A stretch of 64,000 nt of DNA from the NCBI RefSeq assembly GCF_037081715.1, contig NZ_JAZDDH010000001.1:620001-684000 (forward strand), in the 5' to 3' direction. Positions 53,129 through 60,124 of this stretch are shown piece by piece. The stretch is from Halalkalicoccus sp. CG83. GTDB lineage: Archaea; Halobacteriota; Halobacteria; Halobacteriales; Halalkalicoccaceae. The notes under the pieces were generated by a model, which was not told the origin of the DNA, searched no databases, and saw only the letters and a program-made list of their open reading frames with translations. Both the position numbers and the translations under genes were made by a program. Numbering within the stretch: position 1 is the first letter of the stretch; each line of letters opens with the position of its first letter.

Positions 53129-54595
53129 ATGTGGCACGGGGAGGACTACTGGCTCGTTCGGTTTCTCTTCCAGCGGGCGCTCGCGCTGATCTACCTGCTC
53201 GCCTTCTTCGTCGCCGCCAACCAGTTCCGACCGCTCGCCGGCGAGAACGGGCTGTTGCCGATCGACCGCTACGTCGAGCACGTCTCGTTCAGCGAGCGGC
53301 CGAGCCTCTTCTATTTCGTCCCGAGCGACCGCGCGATCGGGCTTGCGGCCTGGTCGGGCGTCCTCCTCTCCGCGCTGGCGCTCGTGGGCGTTCCGTACTG
53401 GCTTCCCGACGCGTACGCCACGCCCGCCTCGATGCTGCTGTGGACGACGATGTGGCTGCTCTACCTCTCGTTCGTGAACGCGGGCCAGACCTTCTACGGC
53501 TACGGCTGGGAGTCGATGCTGCTCGAGACGGGCTTCCTCGCGATCTTCCTCGGCGCCGGAAGCGTCGCCCCGCCGTTCGTCGTCCTCCTCCTGTTACAGT
53601 GGGTGCTCTTTCGCAACATGTTCGGCGCGGGGCTGATCAAGCTCCGCGGCGACGAGTGCTGGCGCGATCTGACGTGTATGGAGCACCACTACGAGACCCA
53701 ACCGATCCCCAACCCGGTGAGCTGGTTCGCCCATCACCGTTCGAAGGCCTTCCACCGCCTCGAGACGCTCGGGAACCACGTCGTCGAACTGGCGGTTCCC
53801 TTCCTCTACTTCGCGCCCCAGCCCCTCGCGGCGCTCGCGGGCGTGGCGACGATCGGCTTTCAGGGCTGGCTGATGGTCACGGGGAACTTCGCGTGGCTGA
53901 ACGCGATCACGATCGTCCTGGCGATCGCCACGTTCAGCGACGGCGTTCTCACCTCCCTGTTGCCGGTCTCGGCGCCCGCCGCCGCGCCGACGCCGCTCTA
54001 CCTCGAGGCGACGGCGCTGGTCGTGGCCGTCCTCGTCGTCGCGCTGAGCGTCCGGCCGACGCTGAACATGCTCTCCGAGACCCAGGTGATGAACACCTCG
54101 TTCGATCCGCTGCACCTCGTCAACACCTACGGCGCGTTCGGCTCGATCACGAAGGAGAGGTACGAAATCGTCGTCCAGGGCACCACCGACGAGGAGCTCA
54201 CCGAGGAGACGGAGTGGCGGACCTACGAGTTCAAGGGCAAACCCACGGATCCCGAGCGCCGGCCGCCACAGATCGCTCCCTACCACCTCCGGCTCGACTG
54301 GCAGCTCTGGTTCGCCGCCATGTCCCCCTCGCCGTACCGGAGTCCGTGGTTCCCGCGGCTGTTGGTCAGGTTCCTCGAGGGCGACGAGGCCACGCTTGAC
54401 CTGATCGCGGAGAACCCGTTCGACGAACCGCCGGCCCACGTCCGCGCCGTTCGGTATCGCTACCGGTACACGACGCCGGCAGAGCGCGAGGAGACGGGCC
54501 GGTGGTGGGAACGCGAGCGCGTCGGTACGTACGTGCGACCCGTCTCGCTCGAGGACGTTCGGGGCCGAGGGTCGCCACAGCGCGGACTGCTGTGA
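53129..54595 (+). CDS. lipase maturation factor (LMF)-family membrane protein
   Basis: 488 residues. About six to seven helices, with the family motifs NQFRPLAGENGLLPIDRYVE, FYGYGWESMLLETGFLAIFL and LIKLRGDECWRDLTCMEHHY followed by ETQPIPNPVSWFAHH. The C-terminal soluble domain begins near YEIVVQGTTDEELTEE and includes PPQIAPYHLRLDWQLWFAAM. LMF1 in animals helps fold lipoprotein lipase in the ER; the prokaryotic role is unknown. A DCC-type thiol oxidoreductase gene converges just downstream, a common companion, suggesting redox-dependent folding of exported proteins. Confidence 0.92.
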   Translation: MWHGEDYWLVRFLFQRALALIYLLAFFVAANQFRPLAGENGLLPIDRYVEHVSFSERPSLFYFVPSDRAIGLAAWSGVLLSALALVGVPYWLPDAYATPASMLLWTTMWLLYLSFVNAGQTFYGYGWESMLLETGFLAIFLGAGSVAPPFVVLLLLQWVLFRNMFGAGLIKLRGDECWRDLTCMEHHYETQPIPNPVSWFAHHRSKAFHRLETLGNHVVELAVPFLYFAPQPLAALAGVATIGFQGWLMVTGNFAWLNAITIVLAIATFSDGVLTSLLPVSAPAAAPTPLYLEATALVVAVLVVALSVRPTLNMLSETQVMNTSFDPLHLVNTYGAFGSITKERYEIVVQGTTDEELTEETEWRTYEFKGKPTDPERRPPQIAPYHLRLDWQLWFAAMSPSPYRSPWFPRLLVRFLEGDEATLDLIAENPFDEPPAHVRAVRYRYRYTTPAEREETGRWWERERVGTYVRPVSLEDVRGRGSPQRGLL

Positions 54596-54655
54596 CCGAC
54601 GCGTTCGTTCCTGAGGGGTGAACCGGGTCGGTCGTCGAGCCCGTCCCCTCTCCCC

Positions 54656-55042
54656 TCAGCGCTCCTCGTCCGACCGTCGCGCGGGCGGCGTCTTCGAGAG
54701 GAGCCGTCCCCAGAAGCTTCGGTTATCGGCGACGCGCCGATAGGAGCGCTCGCGCAGCCGGTCGTAGTCCTCGAAGTTCCGGAGGAACTCGACGAGGGGA
54801 CGGGCCTCCCGCCCGAGCCCGGTGCGGACGAACGCCTCCTCGATCGACGCGCCGCACGAGTAGACGCCGTCGTCGGTGACGAAGTGCGAGCAGTTCTCGT
54901 ACTCCTCGGGAAGTCGGGCGCGTAGCTCCGGGGTGAGATCCTCGAACCCGACGATCCTGACGTCCGAGCGGTCCGCGAAGTACTCGGCCCACCAGGTACA
55001 GAAGCCGCAGTCGTCGTCGTAGACGAGCGTCGCGTCGGTCAT
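54656..55042 (-). CDS. DCC-family (DUF393) thiol-disulfide oxidoreductase
   Basis: 128 residues starting MTDATLVYDDDCGFCTWWAE with the signature DxxCxxC (Cys12, Cys15). The remainder is small and helical, with VYSCGASIEEAFVRTGL typical of the family. It is predicted to catalyse thiol-disulfide exchange. It converges on the lipase-maturation-factor gene with about 60 bases between, supporting a shared process. Start at 55042 as in relatives. Confidence 0.88.
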   Translation of the reverse strand: MTDATLVYDDDCGFCTWWAEYFADRSDVRIVGFEDLTPELRARLPEEYENCSHFVTDDGVYSCGASIEEAFVRTGLGREARPLVEFLRNFEDYDRLRERSYRRVADNRSFWGRLLSKTPPARRSDEER

Positions 55043-55137
55043 ACGGTGAGGTACTGGCTCTACGCCAGTAACGCTTGCTCTCGACCCAGCGGTCATCGAA
55101 GCCGGTATCCTTACCGTCCTCGTTCGTAAGGGGACGC

Positions 55138-55308
55138 ATGGAACGGTTCGTTCAACTGATCGCCGTCGGAGGCGTCGCGCTCGTCGGGGGGCTCTGGGTC
55201 GTGACCCTCTTCGACGCGTGGTCGATCGCGTGGTTCGTCGGAGCCACCCTCGCCGTTCTCGGTACCGGGAGCCTCGCCGTCGGCATCGGCAGCGAGATCG
55301 ACCTATAA
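55138..55308 (+). CDS. small two-helix membrane protein
   Basis: 56 residues, MERFVQLIAVGGVALVGGLW and WSIAWFVGATLAVLGTGSLA, with an acidic end SEIDL. Compact two-helix hairpin of unknown function. The start at 55138 leaves no upstream non-membrane part. Confidence 0.65.
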   Translation: MERFVQLIAVGGVALVGGLWVVTLFDAWSIAWFVGATLAVLGTGSLAVGIGSEIDL

Positions 55309-55484
55309 CGTAGCTGCAGATGCCCCCGCCGATGAGCGTCAGGGCCAGCCGGTCAGCTCGATCGCCCGTCGTCCGATCGAACTGCCGTGTGAGTGGTGCT
55401 TCGCCGTCCTTCCGATCTGATCCCTTCCGAATTTCATCGAGGAACAGGGCTCATCGGGACGTGAGTACGGTGGGCTCTCGTCGA

Positions 55485-55904
55485 TCACCCGACGACCGTC
55501 ACCGGAACCGACGACCGACGGGTGACCGCTGTAGCGACGTTTCCGACCAGCAGACGTGACGAGAGACCTCGTTCATGGCCCCCAATCACGACCACGTCGA
55601 ACTCCTCGGCCCGTCTGACGATCGCCCGGGACGGGTTCCCCGTCTCGACGATGGTCGTGATCTCGATGTCGTATGAGGCGGCCAGTTCGCGAGCACGCTC
55701 GAAGACCACCTCGGTCTGCGTTTCGGCCATCCTCGAGGGATCGTCCGAAAGCGCCAATCCGGCGGCATTCCCCATGTGCCACGTCGGGACGCCGATGACG
55801 TTCAGGACCGTTATCCCGGCAGCAGGGTAGGCCTCGAGCGCGAATTCGAGCGCCTGCTCGGCAATCTCGGAGTCGTTCATCGGGACCAGAACATGGGGTG
55901 TCAT
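55485..55904 (-). CDS. universal stress protein (UspA family)
   Basis: 139 residues: MTPHVLVPMNDSEIAEQALE, AYPAAGITVLNVIGVPTWH, VVVIGGHERGLSSRLLVGNV. The C-terminal motif G-G-H-x-R-G-x-S-S-R-L-L-V-G-N-V-A is close to the ATP-binding type (G-x2-G-x9-G-[ST]) but ends in GN. AATATAGG (complement of 55933-55940) is a TATA box about 30 bases before the ATG. Confidence 0.88.
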   Translation of the reverse strand: MTPHVLVPMNDSEIAEQALEFALEAYPAAGITVLNVIGVPTWHMGNAAGLALSDDPSRMAETQTEVVFERARELAASYDIEITTIVETGNPSRAIVRRAEEFDVVVIGGHERGLSSRLLVGNVATAVTRRSSVPVTVVG

Positions 55905-56242
55905 AACGTAGCAAACATGCGTGAAGCGGGCACCTATATTCGATCCTTGCTCCCGCTGCCGTACCGTCCGTTATCCACGGCTGTTGCACGGTTCCGATCG
56001 GACGACCGGCGTACGAGCCCATCCCATCGAAAGCGGGTCGTTCCCGGTGAGGGATCGCCTGCTCGTCGAATGGATCATCCCTGTCTCGGTGAGCGAGAGC
56101 TCCGCCGGCCGAACGGTACCTCGGGTCCGGCGAGGTCGAGAACCTACTCGGTGGGTGAGAGACGGGCCCGCGGTCGCCTCGCTCGCGGTGGTCTCCGCCC
56201 CTATCCCAACGCTTAGGGCGGTTTCCCCGGAATCGCCCGGGA
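55905..56242. other. intergenic stretch between stress protein and MFS genes
   Basis: Holds the minus-strand TATA box of the stress-protein gene (55933-55940); otherwise nothing recognised. Confidence 0.45.
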
Positions 56243-57514
56243 GTGAACGCGCTCACCGACCCCACGAAACGACGGTGGCTCGCGTGGGGAGCGTTGGCGA
56301 CGGTCTTCCTGCTGGTGAACCTTCACCGGCTCTCGACGGCCGTTCTTTCCGAGCGACTGACCGCTGATTTCGCCCTGAGCGCCGCGGAGTTGGGCACGCT
56401 CCACGCCTCCTTCTTTCTCGTTTACGCCGCCATCCAGATCCCCACGGGCGTGCTCGCCGACCGGCTCGGCCCCCGCCACGTCGGCTCGGCCGGCGCGGCC
56501 GTCCTCAGCGTCGGCGCGATCGGGTTCGCGCTCGGCGACGGCTATCTCGTGGCCCTGCTCTCGCGGGGGTTCGTCGGCCTCGGGAGCGGCGTGATCTTCG
56601 TCTCCATCCTCCGGTTCTGTGCGAACTGGTTCCGGGCCGGCGAGTTCGGGACGATGACGGGCCTGACCGCCGGCGTTGCCGGTCTCGGCGCCATCCTCGC
56701 GACGACACCGCTCGCGCTCGCCGCCGAGGCCGTGGGCTGGCGTCGGACGCTTCTGGGACTCGCCGGCGTCGGCCTGCTCGCGAGCGTCGGCGTCTACGTC
56801 CTCGCGCGGAGCTCGCCGGCGGACGCCGGCCTCGAACCGATCGAGGGCGTCCCCGAACAGCCCTCGGTGTCGCTCGCGGAGACGGGCGCGTACCTCCGGA
56901 CGCTCGCGAGCGACCTCGACCAGTGGCTCCTCTCGGCGGTCTTCTTCTCGGGGATGGGGACGATACTGACGCTCATTGGCCTGTGGGGAGTGCCGTACCT
57001 CGTGGTCGTCTACGGCCTCGACGTGACGACGGCGTCGTACTACACCCTCCTGGGGTCGGTCGGCCTGCTCGCGGGCCCGCCGACGATCGGCTGGATCTCG
57101 GATCGGGTGGGTCGACGGCTCCTCCCCATGTGTGTCGGCCTCGCGCTGTTCGCGGGCGCGCTCGGAATCGTCCCCCTCGTCGGACGGCCGCCGCTTCCCG
57201 TCGTCGCCGGCGTCTACTTCTGTTGTGGCTTCCTCGTCGGGGCGGCGGTGCTCGCGCTCTCGGTCGTCAAGGAGCGCTACCCGGCCGAAGCGAGCGGCGT
57301 TGCGACGGCGACGGTCAACACCGCCGGGTTCGTCGGCGCGACCGTCTTCCCGACCGCGATGGGCGTAGCACTCGACGCCTACCGAACCGGCGACGTCGTC
57401 GGCGGTACGGTCGTCTACACCGAGTTCGGCTACCGGGTCGCGTTCGCCATCATCGCCGGGGCCGTCGCGGTCGCCTTCGGCTGTTCGCTGTGGCTGCTCG
57501 TTCGGAACCGATGA
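56243..57514 (+). CDS. MFS transporter (nitrate/NarK- or glycerol-3-phosphate-like class unclear)
   Basis: 423 residues, 12 helices, starting at a GTG. MFS marks: LHASFFLVYAAIQIPTGVLA then DRLGPRHVGSAGAAVLSVGA (motif A, D-R-x-G-x-R) and WISDRVGRRLLPMCVGLALF in the second half. GFVGLGSGVIFVSILRFCAN is the family's helix 4. Substrate is not evident from sequence or neighbours. Monocistronic. Confidence 0.88.
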   Translation: MNALTDPTKRRWLAWGALATVFLLVNLHRLSTAVLSERLTADFALSAAELGTLHASFFLVYAAIQIPTGVLADRLGPRHVGSAGAAVLSVGAIGFALGDGYLVALLSRGFVGLGSGVIFVSILRFCANWFRAGEFGTMTGLTAGVAGLGAILATTPLALAAEAVGWRRTLLGLAGVGLLASVGVYVLARSSPADAGLEPIEGVPEQPSVSLAETGAYLRTLASDLDQWLLSAVFFSGMGTILTLIGLWGVPYLVVVYGLDVTTASYYTLLGSVGLLAGPPTIGWISDRVGRRLLPMCVGLALFAGALGIVPLVGRPPLPVVAGVYFCCGFLVGAAVLALSVVKERYPAEASGVATATVNTAGFVGATVFPTAMGVALDAYRTGDVVGGTVVYTEFGYRVAFAIIAGAVAVAFGCSLWLLVRNR

Positions 57515-57897
57515 GTCCGGTCGTGGCTTCGCCGTAGCGGGCCACGGCCGCCGTTCGGTCGCCCGAATCCGTCGAACGGCGTTCTGGCAGGAATGACTAC
57601 GGATGGATCGACTCCGACCCCACTGCTACGAGCGGTTCGATTCTTTCGTCCTCTCCGGATCACTCGATATCCGTTCGGACGGCTTCATTATAACCCTCAT
57701 CGAGTGATACTCCGACGAGGGCATGCTGACTAGAGGGCGCGTATCCAGCAGCGTCGGATGATCGAGTGGCTGGTACCCGATTGCTTACTACCGACCGAAT
57801 AGTGATCAACGAACTCGTTACCGGTTTTCTGTGCTAGATAATATCTTACAATCTTTTTACTCTGTCTGCTCCTCGCTATACAGAGAGGATACCAGAG
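57515..57897. other. intergenic stretch with promoter of the SnoaL-like gene
   Basis: GC content falls from about 57700. CTTTTTAC (57853-57860) is a TATA box and GAGAGGAT (57883-57890) a possible ribosome site for the gene at 57898. No other gene recognised. Confidence 0.5.
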
Positions 57898-58347
57898 ATG
57901 TCGACAAAAGAACAAAACATAGAGATTGTTGAGCACGGCTCGATCGAGGTATACGAGAAGGGCAATTTAGACGTCATTGATGAGATGGTGAGTGAGGACT
58001 TCATACTTCACGATCCGCTCACCCCAGAGGAGATCCATGGTCGTGATGGCCTGAAAGAATACGTCGAGGCAAACCGAGATGCATTCCCCGATCTCAACAT
58101 CACGATCGAACAGCTCGTCGCTGAAGACGATCTCGTTGCGGTCCACTTTACGATCCGGGGAACCCATGAGGGACAACTCCCAGATCTTGACCTCGAACCG
58201 ACCGGTGCGGAGATCGAGATTATTGGCATGGAATTTGACCGGATTGAGGACGGCAAATTAGTTGAAACCCGACTTCTCTACGATACACTCGGATTCATGC
58301 AGCAAGTAGGCGCAATTCCCGCCGAAGAAATGCCTGGTGAGCAATAG
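57898..58347 (+). CDS. SnoaL-like / ester-cyclase-family protein
   Basis: 149-residue NTF2-fold protein: NIEIVEHGSIEVYEKGNLDV, ISEM-type region DVIDEMVSEDFILHDPLTPE, GRDGLKEYVEANRDAFPDLN, VAVHFTIRGTHEGQLPDLDL and GAEIEIIGMEFDRIEDGKLV. This is the SnoaL-like polyketide-cyclase group, often called ester cyclase; many members have unknown substrates. AT-richer codons than the MFS gene to its left. Confidence 0.87.
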   Translation: MSTKEQNIEIVEHGSIEVYEKGNLDVIDEMVSEDFILHDPLTPEEIHGRDGLKEYVEANRDAFPDLNITIEQLVAEDDLVAVHFTIRGTHEGQLPDLDLEPTGAEIEIIGMEFDRIEDGKLVETRLLYDTLGFMQQVGAIPAEEMPGEQ

Positions 58348-58662
58348 AACGCCGGTGACTTCTTCTGCTGAGCTTCCGTGTTTATGATAAAACCGACTCT
58401 ATTGAACCCTTCAGAGGGTGATGAGAACGGGTTGGTGTATACGGACTATCACTATCTTATTCGGAGGTAAACTCAAACAAATTCTCAGCAGTCTATTGAA
58501 TCACTGGTGGGACTAATTTGCTGACTACAACCTCTCTGTTCAGCAGGCAGCTTCTGCCAAATCTCAGGTAGAACGCGTCACCCCTGGTGAATACAGGGCG
58601 CGTATCTCAGACGACACCGAGTTCAGACTGCCACCACTCACGGTCACCACTGGACGGGGTAC
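58348..58662. other. AT-rich gene-poor stretch with a repeat copy
   Basis: No gene. It holds one copy of the 21-bp repeat (58588-58608) that recurs at 62712-62732. Confidence 0.5.
58588..58608 (+). repeat. 21-bp repeat, left copy
   Basis: TGAATACAGGGCGCG followed by TATCTC matches the copy at 62712-62732 with two mismatches. Its core TGAATACAG also occurs inverted at 59376-59390. Together they bracket an accessory segment. Confidence 0.7.
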
Positions 58663-58875
58663 TCAGAATTCTTCGGTGCCGTTGAGCCCCGGATTGAACA
58701 GCTCTTCAATTGCACAATCGAAGTGGTCTGCGAGTTTGAACGCGAGCTCCAGGGAGGGATCGTACCGGTCGCGTTCGATCGCGTTGATTGTCTGACGAGA
58801 GACACCAACTGCCTCTGCAAGGTCTGCTTGACTCTCGTTGCGCGCTTGACGTTCCTCGCGGCATCTGGATTCCAT
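58663..58875 (-). CDS. XRE-type helix-turn-helix regulator
   Basis: 70 residues, MESRCREERQARNESQADLA, EAVGVSRQTINAIERDRYDP, SLELAFKLADHFDCAIEELF. A single-domain Cro/CI-type HTH of the group paired with small membrane proteins of DUF2178 type. The start follows two bases after the stop of the membrane-protein gene, so the two form an operon; such pairs are thought to work as a membrane-tethered regulator module. Confidence 0.9.
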   Translation of the reverse strand: MESRCREERQARNESQADLAEAVGVSRQTINAIERDRYDPSLELAFKLADHFDCAIEELFNPGLNGTEEF

Positions 58876-58877
58876 CG

Positions 58878-59282
58878 CTATCGAAAGTAACTGATGAGGA
58901 GCGCATAGGTGATGTACACGACCGCGGTCGTGAGGCTGAGGGTGGTTGTCACAGGCCCCCACGTGAAGTACGACGTCGTCGACAGGACTACTAGCGACGG
59001 AAAGACGATAGCTGCGAGCCAACCGAATACGGCAAGGGTGACGCCGCTTGCACGCTGATGAATCGTGTCGTCCCGCTCGTCGAACAGAGTGTAGTCCGTT
59101 ATAGATGGGATTACAATACCGCCAGCCATTCCGAGGACGTAGAGGCCGACGGCAACGAGCGGGAATTCAAGCGCTGTCCCGATACCGAGGGCGATTCCCG
59201 CGGACACGAAACAGGCTGTCATCAGTCGTTTGTACGTTGCTGGCGGTCGGGATTCCATGACAGTGGCCGCTAGTTCTGACAT
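58878..59282 (-). CDS. DUF2178-like four-helix membrane protein
   Basis: 134 residues with four helices in two pairs: LMTACFVSAGIALGIGTALE, LVAVGLYVLGMAGGIVIPSI, VTLAVFGWLAAIVFPSLVVL and TLSLTTAVVYITYALLISYF. The cytoplasmic loop DYTLFDERDDTIHQRASG is characteristic of the DUF2178 family, which is regularly cotranscribed with an XRE regulator as here. Start at 59282 (MSELAATVMESRPP). The promoter side holds AGTATACTTTAC near 59312-59322. Confidence 0.85.
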   Translation of the reverse strand: MSELAATVMESRPPATYKRLMTACFVSAGIALGIGTALEFPLVAVGLYVLGMAGGIVIPSITDYTLFDERDDTIHQRASGVTLAVFGWLAAIVFPSLVVLSTTSYFTWGPVTTTLSLTTAVVYITYALLISYFR

Positions 59283-59365
59283 GACTGGTGTCAACCTCGC
59301 TTTACAGTAAAGTATACTTTACACAGCCACATAAAAATTCCGGCTCAGTTCAGACAAATTGTTTG

Positions 59366-59590
59366 ATGGACTCATCCTCTGTATTCAGCATACCGATCCC
59401 ACTAATTCAGTGGTACGTTGCCGGCGCTGGGCGTGGTGACCCACGTGAGGTGTCACCGCATACATTTCGCCACTCAATCGCTCTCCGGATGATTCGGCGA
59501 GAGAACAAGCGCCTTGAGGACGTGATGCTCCACCTTCGTCATGCGAATCTCCAGCCGATAGACGAAGTCTCTGGCCACTTTCGTCGCTGA
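59366..59590 (+). pseudogene. degenerate tyrosine recombinase (integrase) C-terminus
   Basis: The frame contains SPHTFRHSIALRMIRRENKR followed by LEDVMLHLRHANLQPIDEVS, the box II region of XerC/phage-type integrases with H-x-x-R (HTFRH) and the later His (LRH). The catalytic Tyr expected in the terminal YxHF is replaced (EVSGHF), and the catalytic domain upstream, including the first Arg, is missing. It is a dead fragment, a relic of an integrated element. Confidence 0.7.
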
Positions 59591-59654
59591 GAGACTGATT
59601 TAGCAGTTAAAAATCTATTTCAGTAGGGAAACTGTAGGAGTGTGTATACCGTCT

Positions 59655-60122
59655 TTACTCTCTGCCACGTCCACGAGGACGAACGAGTACGTCTGCTCCG
59701 ATCTCTTTTTGGATGTCATAGGTGTCGCCCGCTTGTGTTCCGAGTGTTCGGACATCGACCGAGACCGTGGCGTGGCCGTCGCCGTCCTCCTCACCACGGA
59801 TCGAGAGCGACAGGATTGATTCGCGCCCGGCCCCATCGACGGTTGCTGAGACCGCGTTCGCATGAACTTCTGTTCCAGCCTCATTGATTTCGGTGGTCGT
59901 CAGCGACTCGTTAGGGTTTCCACCCACTGTTGCCTCCTCGATCGTTGCCGGGCCGTCGACGGTCACGGTGAGATCGTAGACGCCGACGCCATCGTCGGCG
60001 ATTCGCTGGACGATCGCGTCGATCGTCGTTTCCGTCCCTGGTTCGATACGCCTGTCGGCCGGATCCAGTCGGACCACGGTCGGGTTCGGGTCCGGCGCTT
60101 GAGCGGAGTCGTTTCCTGACAT
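59655..60122 (-). CDS. cohesin-like protein
   Basis: 155 residues. VVRLDPADRRIEPGTETTID, AIVQRIADDGVGVYDLTVTV, ATIEEATVGGNPNESLTTTE, ESILSLSIRGEEDGDGHATV and SVDVRTLGTQAGDTYDI follow the strand order of cohesin domains (nine-stranded jelly roll), which bind dockerins. No signal peptide or membrane helix is visible, which is odd since its presumed partner is exported. It starts two bases after the dockerin protein's stop, preceded by GAGGAGG, so the pair is cotranslated. Could also be a stand-alone beta-sandwich protein; cohesin assignment rests on pattern and neighbour. Confidence 0.65.
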   Translation of the reverse strand: MSGNDSAQAPDPNPTVVRLDPADRRIEPGTETTIDAIVQRIADDGVGVYDLTVTVDGPATIEEATVGGNPNESLTTTEINEAGTEVHANAVSATVDGAGRESILSLSIRGEEDGDGHATVSVDVRTLGTQAGDTYDIQKEIGADVLVRPRGRGRE

Positions 60123-60124
60123 CG

